DNA of 64,000 nt from JAZKDW01 sp040387375 (GCA_040387375.1 JAZKDW010000022.1:46240-110239); one strand, 5' to 3'; positions 43,547-52,193 are shown, counted from the stretch's first letter. Made by a program: numbers and translations. The notes: generated by a model not told the origin, from the letters alone.

Positions 43547-43597
43547 GTAGGGCGTCAATAAGCGCAGCGCATTGCGCTGCGCTTATTGACGCCCTAC
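43547..43597. repeat. 51-bp near-perfect palindrome, GTAG-type REP pair
   Basis: GTAGGGCGTCAATAAGCGCA begins at 43547 and its inverted copy ends at 43597, with the centre near 43572. Both outer ends carry GTAG. It lies 157 bp upstream of the RAYT gene start, the usual place for the REPs of a REPtron. The inner stem AATAAGCGCAGCG resembles the 58683 copy (TAATAAGCGAAGCG). Confidence 0.85.
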
Positions 43598-43640
43598 CAA
43601 TTTGTCTGGTGTTGCGCCGCTGAGAGGACATGACGGGAGC

Positions 43641-44489
43641 TTATTTGCCTTCGTTACCCCCACTCAGCCCTTGCTGCAGCATCGCGTCGATCTCCTTTGA
43701 ACTCACTGCATCGCGGCCATAGGAAAATGTGCCGCACTCCCGCATCTCCCTGGATGCACGCAAAAATGCCCCCAGTGCGGCACGCGCCAGGGAACCGCCT
43801 ACACTCACACGCTTCACGCCCAGACCGGAGAGTTCGGCGACACCAAACGCCACGTCGGCAAAACCCATCAAAACATTAACCGGCCGGTCAACCGAAGCAA
43901 CCACGATCCTTATCTCTTCCAGAGTCTTCAATCCTGGCGCATACAAGACGTCGGCGCCGGCATCCTGGAAAGCTTGAAGGCGTCTGATCGTGTCTTTCAA
44001 ATCCGGGCGGCCGACCACGTAGTTATCCGCGCGCGCAGTGAGCGTGAAGGGGAAGCTCAAGCCGCGTGCGACGTCGACGGCGCTCCTGATGCGCTCGATT
44101 GCCAGACCAAGGTCATGAATTGGCGACTCCATTTCGCCGGTTGTGTCTTCAATCGATGCCCCTACCACACCGGCGGCAGCGGCTAGCCTGATCGTTTCAG
44201 CAATCGACTCGGGGTCAATGCCAAACCCATTCCCGAGATCGGCACTGACGGGCAGTTCGGTTGCTGCACTCAGGTCAGCCAGGTGGCGCAAGGTGGGTTC
44301 CAGACTGACGCCATTGTCCGGCAGCCCTTGCGAAAATGCGTGACCCGCACTGGTGCTGGCCAGGGCTGTAAATCCAAGCATTTCCAGCAAACGCGCGGTA
44401 CCAGCGTCCCAGGGGTTCGGAATCAGAAATGCGCCGGGCTGATGATGCAACTCCCGGAAAATACGGCCTTTTTCAGCTTGGGAAACCAT
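43641..44489 (-). CDS. Isocitrate lyase/PEP mutase family protein
   Basis: A 282-residue TIM-barrel lyase-like enzyme. The ATG at 44489 follows GAGG; the frame extends five residues further. Family blocks are FLIPNPWDAGTARLLEMLGF, ASTSAGHAFSQGLPD, LPVSADLGNGFG, GASIEDTT and FTLTARADNYV. The Asp and Glu residues that hold Mg2+ (SADLGNG, SIEDTTG) are present. The isocitrate-lyase signature KKCGH is absent; this subgroup includes oxaloacetate decarboxylases, methylisocitrate-lyase-like and C-C lyases of unknown substrate. It is the last gene of the minus-strand cluster with the CmcJ-like oxygenase, so it may cleave a product of that pathway. Confidence 0.85.
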   Translation of the reverse strand: MVSQAEKGRIFRELHHQPGAFLIPNPWDAGTARLLEMLGFTALASTSAGHAFSQGLPDNGVSLEPTLRHLADLSAATELPVSADLGNGFGIDPESIAETIRLAAAAGVVGASIEDTTGEMESPIHDLGLAIERIRSAVDVARGLSFPFTLTARADNYVVGRPDLKDTIRRLQAFQDAGADVLYAPGLKTLEEIRIVVASVDRPVNVLMGFADVAFGVAELSGLGVKRVSVGGSLARAALGAFLRASREMRECGTFSYGRDAVSSKEIDAMLQQGLSGGNEGK

Positions 44490-44510
44490 TTTTTTCCTCT
44501 TCAATTTACA

Positions 44511-44639
44511 TCAACAAAAGGACATCATGCGAACCAGGGCCGCCACGAATTCCGGCCGTAGTAGCGCATGAAGGACAAAACCGCACCCCATCGCCGTCAT
44601 TAACATTATCAGCAGCAGGTCTTTCCACACGACGTTCAC
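44511..44639 (-). CDS. Possible 42-residue small membrane protein
   Basis: Between the MFS gene and the PEP-mutase-like gene a GTG at 44639 opens a short frame, VNVVWKDLLLIMLMTAMGCG followed by FVLHALLRPEFVAALVRM. It would make one transmembrane helix. It starts 13 bases after the MFS stop, consistent with translational coupling, and fills a gap that would otherwise be empty. No homologue is recognised and no clear ribosome site is seen, so it may be chance. Confidence 0.3.
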   Translation of the reverse strand: MNVVWKDLLLIMLMTAMGCGFVLHALLRPEFVAALVRMMSFC

Positions 44640-44652
44640 TGCAGCACCGTCA

Positions 44653-45858
44653 TCATGATAGCGCGGGCCGCAGGCGGACAATCTGCCGGTCGTCAATCGG
44701 CATATGCAGCAATGCCGCGGCTATCCCGAGAAGGATCGAGCAGAGCCACATGATCTCATACGATTTGCTTGCATCGAATACCAGTCCACCCAGCCACACG
44801 CCCAGAAATGCGCCCAGTTGATGTCCCATGAATACAAAGCCGAATAACGTCGTGATGTACTTCACGCCAAACATCTGGCTGACCAGCCCGGTAGTCAGCG
44901 GCACCGTTCCCAGCCAGCCGAATCCCATGATGAATGCGAACGGATAGAGGGTCGCTTCACTCAGAGGAAGCAATACGAACAGCGCCATCGCAACCGAACG
45001 CGCAAGATAAATCCAGGCGAGCAGATGTTTCCGGCGCCATTTACCGCCCAGCATGCTCCAGATGTATGTGCCTGCGATATTGGCAAGCGCAATCAGCGAT
45101 AGTGCAATAACGGCCGAACGCCCGCCCAATCCCTTGTCCAGCAAATAGGCGGGCAGATGGCTTCCAATGAAGGCGAGCTGGAAGCCGCACGCGAGGAAAC
45201 CTGCGTTAAGAAGCCAGAAGCCGCGATGCGACAGGGCTTCGCGAATTGCATGGCTGAGCGACTGCTCAGCGGCGGCCGGCCCCCCTTTGCGCCGGTCATC
45301 CAGTACGAACGATGCGGGCGTGATCGCGGTGATGCAAATTGCAATGAGCACCAGCGCCACCATCCAGCCAAAACCGTCGATCGCTCCCTGCGCCGCCGGC
45401 ACCATGAGGAACTGTCCAAGTCCGCCAACTGCGCCGGCAAGACCAAGTGCCGACGCGCGTCTCTCCGGCGCTGCGATACGGCTCAGCGCGCCATAAACGA
45501 CGCCAAATGAGGTGGCCGACAGCGCCATGCCCACAATAACGCCAGCACTCAACGCGAGTCCTACCGGGGTATCTGCATGCGCCATGAAGTAGAGACCCGC
45601 ACCGTACATAAGGCACCCGGCTAACAAGACGCGCATTGAGCCAAACCGGTCAGCCACCATGCCGGTAAAAGGCTGGGCCAGACCCCACACCAGGTTCTGC
45701 AGCGCGATGGCGAACGCAAATGCTTCCCGCCCCCAGCCATGCGTACTCGTCATCGGCATTAAAAACAGACCCATGACATGCCTGGCGCCTAATGCGAGGC
45801 CCATGATGATGCCGCCGCATAAAACGATCGCGATAAAATTCCTTTCGGTCCGGATCAT
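44653..45858 (-). CDS. Major facilitator superfamily transporter
   Basis: A 401-residue MFS protein with twelve predicted helices. The start at 45858 overlaps the previous gene's stop as ATGA, showing tight coupling. The loop 2-3 signature is GMVADRFGSMRVLLAG, and the C-half has GFVFMGHQLGAFLGVWLGG. The overall pattern resembles oxalate/formate and monocarboxylate (OFA/MCT-like) transporters, which take up small organic acids. In this operon it probably imports the substrate of the isomerase/oxygenase pathway; that is inferred from position. Confidence 0.88.
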   Translation of the reverse strand: MIRTERNFIAIVLCGGIIMGLALGARHVMGLFLMPMTSTHGWGREAFAFAIALQNLVWGLAQPFTGMVADRFGSMRVLLAGCLMYGAGLYFMAHADTPVGLALSAGVIVGMALSATSFGVVYGALSRIAAPERRASALGLAGAVGGLGQFLMVPAAQGAIDGFGWMVALVLIAICITAITPASFVLDDRRKGGPAAAEQSLSHAIREALSHRGFWLLNAGFLACGFQLAFIGSHLPAYLLDKGLGGRSAVIALSLIALANIAGTYIWSMLGGKWRRKHLLAWIYLARSVAMALFVLLPLSEATLYPFAFIMGFGWLGTVPLTTGLVSQMFGVKYITTLFGFVFMGHQLGAFLGVWLGGLVFDASKSYEIMWLCSILLGIAAALLHMPIDDRQIVRLRPALS

Positions 45859-46520
45859 GGGGTCTCTCGTGAAGGTGTTTCCGCGCTGCTGCACATGTCA
45901 GCACAGGCAAAGGCAATTGCATCCTCCAGACGATCATTACCCCAAAACATTTCGTCACCAACAAAAAACGTCGGCGCGCCGAAGATGCCACGCGCATGGG
46001 CTTCTTCGGTGTTGTTACGCAACTGCAGCTTGTTGGCGTCGCTGAGTGCGGCGCGGATGACCGAATCAGGATCCTGCACCAGCCCCATGAGCGCACGCGC
46101 TACATTCGCTTCGTCGTCGATCTCAAGGTCGCCGACCCAATTCTGCGTCATCACATTCCTGCAAAACGCGCCTATCCAGGGCTTGTCCGTTGCATGGACC
46201 GCGACGCGCATCGGCAGTACAGCGGCACGGGGGAAAACCGATGGCCTTGTAAATGGCAGCCTGTATTTCTGCGCTTCGCGCGCCATGTCCCGCCACATGT
46301 ATTTACCCTTCGCTGGTTGCAGGACAAACGGCGAGGAATCCCAGCCGAATTTCCGGAAAATCGGACCGAGCAGAAACGGCCTCCAGTCCAGTTCCACACC
46401 AGCGCTGTGCGTCAGCGCTTCGATCCGCATGGCGGTCAGATAGCTGTAATTGCTGCCGAATTCGAACCAGAATTCAAGGCGCGGCCGGCTGGTCAACGTG
46501 TGTGTATTATTCAAAATCAT
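45855..46520 (-). CDS. 2-hydroxychromene-2-carboxylate isomerase/DsbA-like oxidoreductase
   Basis: A 221-residue kappa-class glutathione transferase-like protein. The thioredoxin-fold start LEFWFEFGSNYSYLTAMRIE carries Ser where DsbA has its CxxC, as in the isomerase branch. GIFGAPTFFVGDEMFWGNDR is the conserved cis-Pro block near the C-terminus. Known relatives (NahD and others) isomerise hydroxychromene carboxylates in naphthalene-type ring degradation with glutathione. Here it sits between a CmcJ-like oxygenase and an MFS transporter; no ring dioxygenase is nearby, so its substrate may differ. It overlaps the transporter start by four bases. Confidence 0.87.
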   Translation of the reverse strand: MILNNTHTLTSRPRLEFWFEFGSNYSYLTAMRIEALTHSAGVELDWRPFLLGPIFRKFGWDSSPFVLQPAKGKYMWRDMAREAQKYRLPFTRPSVFPRAAVLPMRVAVHATDKPWIGAFCRNVMTQNWVGDLEIDDEANVARALMGLVQDPDSVIRAALSDANKLQLRNNTEEAHARGIFGAPTFFVGDEMFWGNDRLEDAIAFACADMCSSAETPSRETP

Positions 46521-46559
46521 CTCCTGGGTGGAAGCGGGTTACACCATATCGGCGTGGAT

Positions 46560-47396
46560 TCAATCCAGAACGACAAGGCAGCGTGCTTCAATACTGCGGC
46601 GGGCTGGCGCATCGGCGGGCGCGGTCGGATCATCGAATGCGCAATGGGCAGTCATGCGAGCCGGCAGGTCCAGGCGCGAATCGTAGGTCTTGAAAACCAG
46701 CACCTCGCTCGGCATCATCGACGGGTAGTAGTACCAGCGATGGGCAGCCGAATGCCTGGCAAGATAAATTTCGCCGGTGCGATCCGGATAAATGATGTCG
46801 CCCGCTATCCAGTCCTGCATGGCAAAACTCCGTGTATCGCAGACGGCCAGCGGTGTATCGATCGCCGCATGATGGACCGGCCGCCAGAAGTTGAGGATCA
46901 CGAAGGGTGAATCGGCAGAGCCATCCGCAAATACAAGCTCGCGGCGCCGCTGGCCGGACTGCTCGGTGTAGTCGTTATGAACGCGCCCCACAGCCGACGC
47001 TTGTGTGCCATCGCCGTCGCGGCCGAATGACAATGTCGGGCGCGCTCCGTCGCGCTGGCGATACAGGTGATCGAACACCCTTGCCTGCCTGCCGCCGGTC
47101 ATGCGTAGCGCCAGCGCTTCCAGTTCGGGATAATAAATCTCCTTTACCAGGCGATCGTCATAAAACTCGCTCAGGCCGGCAGGCATGTCCACCAGTTCGA
47201 AGCCGTTCAGTTCCAGCGCGAGCGCTGAGCTGATGCGGCGCGCATCATGAATCGCGCATGGGACATCCTCGTATTCGCAGTTCTCGGATGGCACGCCATC
47301 CGGCGGCTGGAACATATAATTGCAGGGGCGCTTTGCTGACGGCACAAGATAACCAAGCCGTCCTGTCACAGGTGAATTGCCCGTATCCGAATTCAT
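46560..47396 (-). CDS. CmcJ/NvfI-family oxidoreductase
   Basis: A 278-residue protein matching the CmcJ/NvfI group, linked by name to the cephamycin 7-alpha-methoxylation protein CmcJ and to fungal non-haem iron enzymes. Diagnostic blocks are VGRVHNDYTEQSG (candidate His-x-Asp iron ligands), VILNFWRPVHHAAID, YPDRTGEIYLARHSAAHRWYY and the end LVFKTYDSRLDLPA-HCAFDDP with RRSIEARCLVV. It probably performs an iron-dependent hydroxylation or similar oxidation; substrate unknown. It is the first gene of the minus-strand cluster, divergent from a LysR regulator 125 bp away. Confidence 0.8.
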   Translation of the reverse strand: MNSDTGNSPVTGRLGYLVPSAKRPCNYMFQPPDGVPSENCEYEDVPCAIHDARRISSALALELNGFELVDMPAGLSEFYDDRLVKEIYYPELEALALRMTGGRQARVFDHLYRQRDGARPTLSFGRDGDGTQASAVGRVHNDYTEQSGQRRRELVFADGSADSPFVILNFWRPVHHAAIDTPLAVCDTRSFAMQDWIAGDIIYPDRTGEIYLARHSAAHRWYYYPSMMPSEVLVFKTYDSRLDLPARMTAHCAFDDPTAPADAPARRSIEARCLVVLD

Positions 47397-47521
47397 TGAT
47401 CGTTCCTTTCGCAGGATCTGCGCTCATGTCATAGAATGTGTTGCGGTGCTGATGGCCATTCTCGTTCCGCCCATGACCAGACACAAACGGTGTTTTTGCA
47501 TGGCTCACATGAGTAAAACGC

Positions 47522-48457
47522 ATGGATAACGATTTGCTGGGACTGCCGCCGCTGGATGCCTTGCGCGGTTTTGTCGCGGTTGCAAGGCGGATGAGCATCA
47601 CGCTGGCCGCGCAAGACCTGTGTCTGACACAGTCGGCGGTCAGTCGACAGGTTCAGGCCCTGGAAGAGCACCTGGGCACGGCGCTGTTCATCCGCAGGCA
47701 TCGGGCGCTGGCGCTTACCCCGACAGGAGAGGAACTCCTTCATATCGCGTCGCCCTGGCTGGAACGCCTGAGTGAATTCACCCACTCCATCCGGCAGGAC
47801 GGGCGCGTGCGGCCGGTCACCATCACCGCCAGCATAGGCGTCACGGCCCTGTGGATACTGCCGCGGCTGGGAGCGTTTCAAGCCGCGCATCCGCATATCG
47901 ATGTCAGGGTCGCGGCGAATAACCGCATGCTGGATCTCGAGCCGGAAGGAATTGATCTGGCGATCCGCTATTGCCGTGAGGCGCAAGCGCCGCGTGGCGC
48001 AATCCATCTGTTCAACGAACATATCGTGCCGGTGGCGAGCAAATCGGTGGCGGCGGTGGCGTTCAAGCGCGGCAATGAATTGTCACAGCAGATCTTGCTT
48101 GAGTTTGATGACCGCATGCGTCCGTGGCTGCGCTGGTCGGACTGGTTGCGCCAGCGGGGATTGCCGTCTCCCGAGCCGAAAGCCTATTTGCACTTCAACC
48201 AGTACGATCAGGTGATTCAGGCGGCGATCGCAGGGCATGGCGTGGCACTAGGACGAATCGGCCTTGTATTTCCGATGCTTGAAGATGGCCGTCTTGTCGC
48301 TCAGCCTGACATAGACATTGAATCGAGTGATTATGCGTATTGGCTGATCGGGATGTCGAGCGCGCCACGCCCGGAGGTGACGGCGCTTCGTGACTGGATC
48401 ATGAAAGAGGTCGCCCACGTGGCCGACGGCATTGCAAACATCAAGGGACTGGGTTGA
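47522..48457 (+). CDS. LysR-type regulator, GcvA-like
   Basis: A 311-residue LysR-family protein. The N-terminal helix-turn-helix is FVAVARRMSITLAAQDLCLT followed by QSAVSRQVQALEEHLGTALF. The effector domain begins near residue 95 with VTITASIGVTALWILPRLGAF, and residues GIDLAIRY follow at the usual place of the ligand cleft; these match the GcvA branch. It is divergent from the CmcJ-like operon with a 125-bp shared spacer (47397-47521), the normal arrangement for a LysR regulator and its target. The inducer is likely the imported substrate. Confidence 0.9.
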   Translation: MDNDLLGLPPLDALRGFVAVARRMSITLAAQDLCLTQSAVSRQVQALEEHLGTALFIRRHRALALTPTGEELLHIASPWLERLSEFTHSIRQDGRVRPVTITASIGVTALWILPRLGAFQAAHPHIDVRVAANNRMLDLEPEGIDLAIRYCREAQAPRGAIHLFNEHIVPVASKSVAAVAFKRGNELSQQILLEFDDRMRPWLRWSDWLRQRGLPSPEPKAYLHFNQYDQVIQAAIAGHGVALGRIGLVFPMLEDGRLVAQPDIDIESSDYAYWLIGMSSAPRPEVTALRDWIMKEVAHVADGIANIKGLG

Positions 48458-48530
48458 TTAGCTCGAGTTCATGTGTGCAATTTGTCCCTAGTCCCGCCCC
48501 CGCCCCATCGATTACATCAAAGAAAAAGCG

Positions 48531-49130
48531 TTACGCCGGGTTGTCCGTGCCTTTGGGATCCCAGCGCTTCACGACGCCCGAATCAAAACCGAACAGGTCG
48601 AGACAGCGCCCCACCGTATGGTCAACCATCTCCTCGATTGACGCCGGTCTCGAATAGAATGCCGGCACTGGCGGAAAGACAACTGCGCCCGCTTCAGTGA
48701 CCGCCGCCATGCTGCGCAAATGCCCCAGATGCAGCGGTGTTTCCCGCACCATCAGGACGAGCCGTCTACGTTCTTTCAGGTTCACGTCGGCGGCACGGGA
48801 TAACAGGTTGCTGGTCACGCCGGTGGCAATCTCGGACAGCGTTTTAATCGAACAAGGCGCGACGACCATGCCGGTAACCTTGAACGAACCGCTGGAAATT
48901 GCCGCGCCGATATCGCTGTTCGCATAGGTAACATCCGCCATCGCCCTAAGCTGCGCGACGCTCAGATCCGATTCATGCGCCAGGGTGACCTGCGCTGATT
49001 TGCTCATGACAAGATGCGTTTCAACCCCCAGCTCGCGCAGGAGTTGCAGCATTCGGATCCCATACACTACGCCGGATGCGCCGGTAATCCCGACGACGAT
49101 GCGCGGTGGCACCTGCTTGTTCATATTCAT
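48531..49130 (-). CDS. ubiX: UbiX/Pad1-family flavin prenyltransferase
   Basis: A 199-residue flavoprotein of normal UbiX size. Motifs are IVVGITGASGVVYGIRML (FMN phosphate loop), ISSGSFKVTGMVVAPCS and KTLSEIATGVTSNLLSRAAD, then LVLMVRETPLHLGHLRSM, all classic for the family. The enzyme makes prenylated FMN used by UbiD-type decarboxylases in ubiquinone synthesis or aromatic-acid decarboxylation. No ubiD is next to it in the window. It ends 74 bp from the LysR gene end (convergent). Confidence 0.92.
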   Translation of the reverse strand: MNMNKQVPPRIVVGITGASGVVYGIRMLQLLRELGVETHLVMSKSAQVTLAHESDLSVAQLRAMADVTYANSDIGAAISSGSFKVTGMVVAPCSIKTLSEIATGVTSNLLSRAADVNLKERRRLVLMVRETPLHLGHLRSMAAVTEAGAVVFPPVPAFYSRPASIEEMVDHTVGRCLDLFGFDSGVVKRWDPKGTDNPA

Positions 49131-49336
49131 TCGATGTCTCCGTTGTGACTATTGCGTTGCTTCAGCAGTCGTGCGCCACATTTTGTTTCCCGGGAATGAA
49201 CTGTGGATACGTCGCCTTCGAAGCCGCAAATCTTACCAGAGCTTTTTGGCAAACAGGCATGGCAAGGCGTGCGGCGCCAGCCGGCACATGAAAAGAGCAT
49301 CGCACCTTCTTCTCCCGCAGGCGCTACAATCATCTC

Positions 49337-50014
49337 ATGTGCTCCAATTACCGCCCTTCCACGCGCGAACTGCTGCAGCAACACTTCGGTGTTGCGCCAC
49401 CGGATTCCGACTACAAGCCAGAGGTTTACCCGGGTTACATGGCGCCCATGATCCGCCTTCCGCGCACGGACGCTGTTGCCGGCGATCGATCGTGTGCATT
49501 AGCCATGTTCGGCATGGTCCCGAACTGGGCCGATGTGAAGCTCGCCCGCCAGACCTATAATGCACGCACCGAGACGGTCGCCACCAAGCCGAGCTTCCGG
49601 AATGCATACAAACACCGGCAGTTCTGCGTCATACCAGTCCAATCCTTTTACGAACCATCCTATGAGTCGGGCAAAGCGGAACGGTTCGAAATCGCCCGCG
49701 CCGACGGCGCGCCGCTCGGCATTGCGGGCATATGGGAATACAAGGCAGCCGCTAAAGGCGCCCTGCCGCTGCTGTCGTTCTCGATGCTGACCATCAACGC
49801 CGACGGCCATCCGCTGATGCAGCGCTTCCATAAACCCGACGATGAAAAACGCATGCTGATCATTCTCGATCCGGATCAATATGATGACTGGCTGCATTGC
49901 CCGGTTGACGATGCGGCGGCGTTTTTTGTGCGTTATTCGGCGCAACGGCTGGTCGCGCATGCGGCACCGAAGGCGGGGCGGACGACGCCACAGGGAACGC
50001 TTCCGGGGATTTGA
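49337..50014 (+). CDS. yedK: SRAP-domain protein, abasic-site processing (YedK/HMCES)
   Basis: A 225-residue SOS response-associated peptidase-like protein. The catalytic Cys 2 is exposed after Met removal (MCSNYRPS). Other active-site residues are Asn in YNARTETV (about 75), Glu in SFYEP (about 105) and His in LMQRFHKPDDEKRM (about 160). It forms a stable thiazolidine crosslink with abasic sites in single-stranded DNA and protects them from cleavage. No LexA box was recognised upstream. Confidence 0.92.
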   Translation: MCSNYRPSTRELLQQHFGVAPPDSDYKPEVYPGYMAPMIRLPRTDAVAGDRSCALAMFGMVPNWADVKLARQTYNARTETVATKPSFRNAYKHRQFCVIPVQSFYEPSYESGKAERFEIARADGAPLGIAGIWEYKAAAKGALPLLSFSMLTINADGHPLMQRFHKPDDEKRMLIILDPDQYDDWLHCPVDDAAAFFVRYSAQRLVAHAAPKAGRTTPQGTLPGI

Positions 50015-50078
50015 CAGCAGGAAGAACTAAGCTCGACTTTATCCATTCATGCGTCGTAGCTGAGCGTATCGGTCACGT

Positions 50079-50208
50079 GATGCAAGCTCAGTCTGGATTC
50101 CCGCATTCGCGAGAATGACGGTGGTAGGAGTGGAGGTCGTACAAATTACTACCGTCATTCTCGCGAATGCGGGAATCCATAACCCGCTCGCACGGGCACA
50201 ACGTCGAT
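50079..50208. repeat. Composite REP-like palindromic repeat, copy 2 (uninterrupted)
   Basis: Two inverted arms, GGATTCCCGCATTCGCGAGA(ATGACGG) and CTACCGTCATTCTCGCGAAT(GCGGGAATCC), flank a spacer of about 27 bases. CGTGATGCAAGCTCAGTCTG precedes them and CATAACCCGCTCGCACGGG follows. The whole unit is the reverse complement of the split copy at 16037-17783, with over 85 percent identity by eye in the arms. It lies between convergent genes. Confidence 0.85.
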
Positions 50209-50227
50209 GACAATTCCGGGCGGGTAC

Positions 50228-51064
50228 TTAATAGGCGAGTGTGCTTGCCGGATTGGATGCCGCATCATGTGCCTCCCCCATCCGCGCGCCCGGCCTGAAG
50301 CCGCCGATCCGGCCCACGATGGGAAGATTCAGCCCATTCGGACCGACGCCGAAATTCAAGCCAAGCACGTTGATCTCCACCCCATCCACGCCGCTCGCCG
50401 CAATGCCGAGCAAACCGCCTAGCGACACCTGGTACCCGCTGCCGCTAGGTGCGGTGGCGAAGACCGAGCTGCCCAGATAGTTCTTGCCGATCGCTGTACC
50501 AGGGAGGTCCATTTCCAGTTCCGGCACCGCGCGTGCGATCCAGGCCGTGAAGGTATTGGAGTTCGGGCCCGGCCATGCCGTGTATTCGTTCGCATACGGA
50601 TAGTCTTGCACCGCCTTGTCGATACGCTGGATCAACTGGTCCACCCCGGCGCCGCGCTTTTCGGCGTAGAGCTCGGGCGATTCTCCGAACCAGCGCGCAT
50701 CGGGCTGCCGATTGCGCACGACGACGGCACTTCCGCCCGAGCGCAGGCGCCAGCCGATCACCTCGTACACGTTCCACTCAAGCGCGTCTGTGGGTTTGAC
50801 CGCGACCCAGGTGTGGACGCCGAAAAGACCCTTGGCACCCACCGTACGCGCGCCATAAACCTGGACTACCGCCTCCTTGACCAGCGCAGGATCGGGTGCG
50901 AGTCCTACCGGTTCGCGGCTCGCGTTTCTCCAGTCGGTTGCTTGGCCGCTGATTCCGGCGGCAGCGATAAGCGCCGCCACGCACGCGTAGATCACGGAAC
51001 GCAAGGCGCGGCGCCTGGGTTGTTTCACATTGGCGGTCACAGCGCCCGTTTCTGTTTTTGACAT
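50228..51064 (-). CDS. DUF3750 family exported protein
   Basis: A 278-residue protein of the DUF3750 family with a single N-terminal hydrophobic stretch (RSVIYACVAALIAAAGISG) that acts as signal or anchor. The body shows the family pattern VVQVYGARTVGAKGLFGVHT followed by WVAVKPTDALEWNVYEVIGW, and TAWPGPNSNTFTAWIAR with the conserved PGPNSNTF. The Cys/His-free core and the NSNTF motif suggest an unusual enzymatic or binding site, but no function is known. The ATG at 51064 follows AGGAAA; an upstream TTG would add seven residues. Confidence 0.8.
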   Translation of the reverse strand: MSKTETGAVTANVKQPRRRALRSVIYACVAALIAAAGISGQATDWRNASREPVGLAPDPALVKEAVVQVYGARTVGAKGLFGVHTWVAVKPTDALEWNVYEVIGWRLRSGGSAVVVRNRQPDARWFGESPELYAEKRGAGVDQLIQRIDKAVQDYPYANEYTAWPGPNSNTFTAWIARAVPELEMDLPGTAIGKNYLGSSVFATAPSGSGYQVSLGGLLGIAASGVDGVEINVLGLNFGVGPNGLNLPIVGRIGGFRPGARMGEAHDAASNPASTLAY

Positions 51065-51110
51065 GACTGATGATTTCCTGTTCAAGATGTCGATGGCCCC
51101 TGCCGTCGCT

Positions 51111-51821
51111 TTATTGTCCCAATAGCGCCAGAGTCTGGTTCCATTCCGTAGCCCATTCGTCTAAAAAATCATGTGAATTAAAGGTTCTTTTCAGATGTGA
51201 GATCGGTACCCGGTACACATCATTTAATCCCAGCGCCAGCGTAACCGGATTCCACACGACTTTGTTTTTTGCCTTTTTGGCACTGCCTTTCACCCTCGCG
51301 CCCTCATCGCCAAATATGCCGCCGCCTCCCGCAAGGGCCTGTTCCAGATCGATCTTTACCAGACTGGCAAATGCGATCAACACCTGCTCCCTGTTGATGC
51401 CAGCCTGCGATTCCCTGGCTTCCTCGATTTTGACTGGTTCGGGCTCGGCCTCGCGCTTGAGTTTGCTTGCCAGGCGCTCCAGATCCTTCTTCAGGAAACG
51501 TAACTCATGCAAATCCCTTCGAAAGCCCGGGGGCTTGAGTGTCGTCACTATCCTGTAAACGTCTTTCGTGATCGTGATGAGCACATCCTCGCTTCCGGCT
51601 GCAAGCCGCCGGGTGTCGCCTTCGAAAAAAATCGGCGCCGCATATCCACCGTTCGCGTCACCGAACAGCGCAGGATAGTCGGCGTCATGGTCCAGCCAGA
51701 CGTAGGGGATCAAGCCGTTTTCGATCAAACCTGCCAAAACCCATGGCGTACCGGTCTGCTGCGCCAGCCAGTCGCAAGCCTGCGCCGTTGTTGCTCTAAA
51801 AGGGAGTTCGGTGATCGTCAT
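51111..51821 (-). CDS. Unrecognised 236-residue protein
   Basis: I do not recognise this gene. The protein has an N-terminal region (TTAQACDWLAQQTGTPWVLA) that could be a small helix-turn-helix-like or substrate-binding fold, a mixed alpha/beta part to residue 110, a basic and charged helical stretch (LHELRFLKKDLERLASKLKR), a GINREQVLIAFASLVKIDLE helix and a glycine-rich loop. It ends NDVYRVPISHLKRTFNSHDF-LDEWATEWN. There is no signal peptide or membrane helix. A GTG four codons upstream is an alternative start. It lies upstream of and divergent from the motor-like operon, 186 bp before that operon's promoter. Confidence 0.6.
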   Translation of the reverse strand: MTITELPFRATTAQACDWLAQQTGTPWVLAGLIENGLIPYVWLDHDADYPALFGDANGGYAAPIFFEGDTRRLAAGSEDVLITITKDVYRIVTTLKPPGFRRDLHELRFLKKDLERLASKLKREAEPEPVKIEEARESQAGINREQVLIAFASLVKIDLEQALAGGGGIFGDEGARVKGSAKKAKNKVVWNPVTLALGLNDVYRVPISHLKRTFNSHDFLDEWATEWNQTLALLGQ

Positions 51822-52006
51822 TGTTTCTTTCACGTGCCAAAATTATCCAGGATGTTGCCATCATATGCGAAACCTGAAGGAACGCTCTCGCGGCATTGCT
51901 GGCGCACGCTACCCTGTATCAAACCATGTTATTCCAGCAGACATCGTTGGATGCGCAGAAACAGATCGCCAGGCCGCAACTGGCGGGACTCGCACGTCCA
52001 GCCTGT

Positions 52007-52035
52007 TTGAGTTTCCAACTCCTCCACGATATAAT
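52007..52035 (+). promoter_or_regulatory. Sigma-70 promoter of the motor-like operon
   Basis: TTGAGT at 52007-52012 and a perfect TATAAT at 52030-52035 are separated by exactly 17 bases. This is the best sigma-70 match seen in the window. It would give a 5' leader of about 150 bases before the ATG at 52194. It points at the DUF3348 gene and is divergent from the unrecognised gene on the minus strand. Confidence 0.65.
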
Positions 52036-52193
52036 CGCGGATTCATTTCTGCCATGAAATGGTCACTGAAAGTGGCTCGGATTTGCCAGAGCAGAACCAA
52101 AACGCGTGTTCATGCGGAGTGCGGCGTGAACTTCCAGTTGGTCCCTTGGCAACGGACTCTCCCAGCTTTTTTCGATTTTGATTGCACCTGCCT

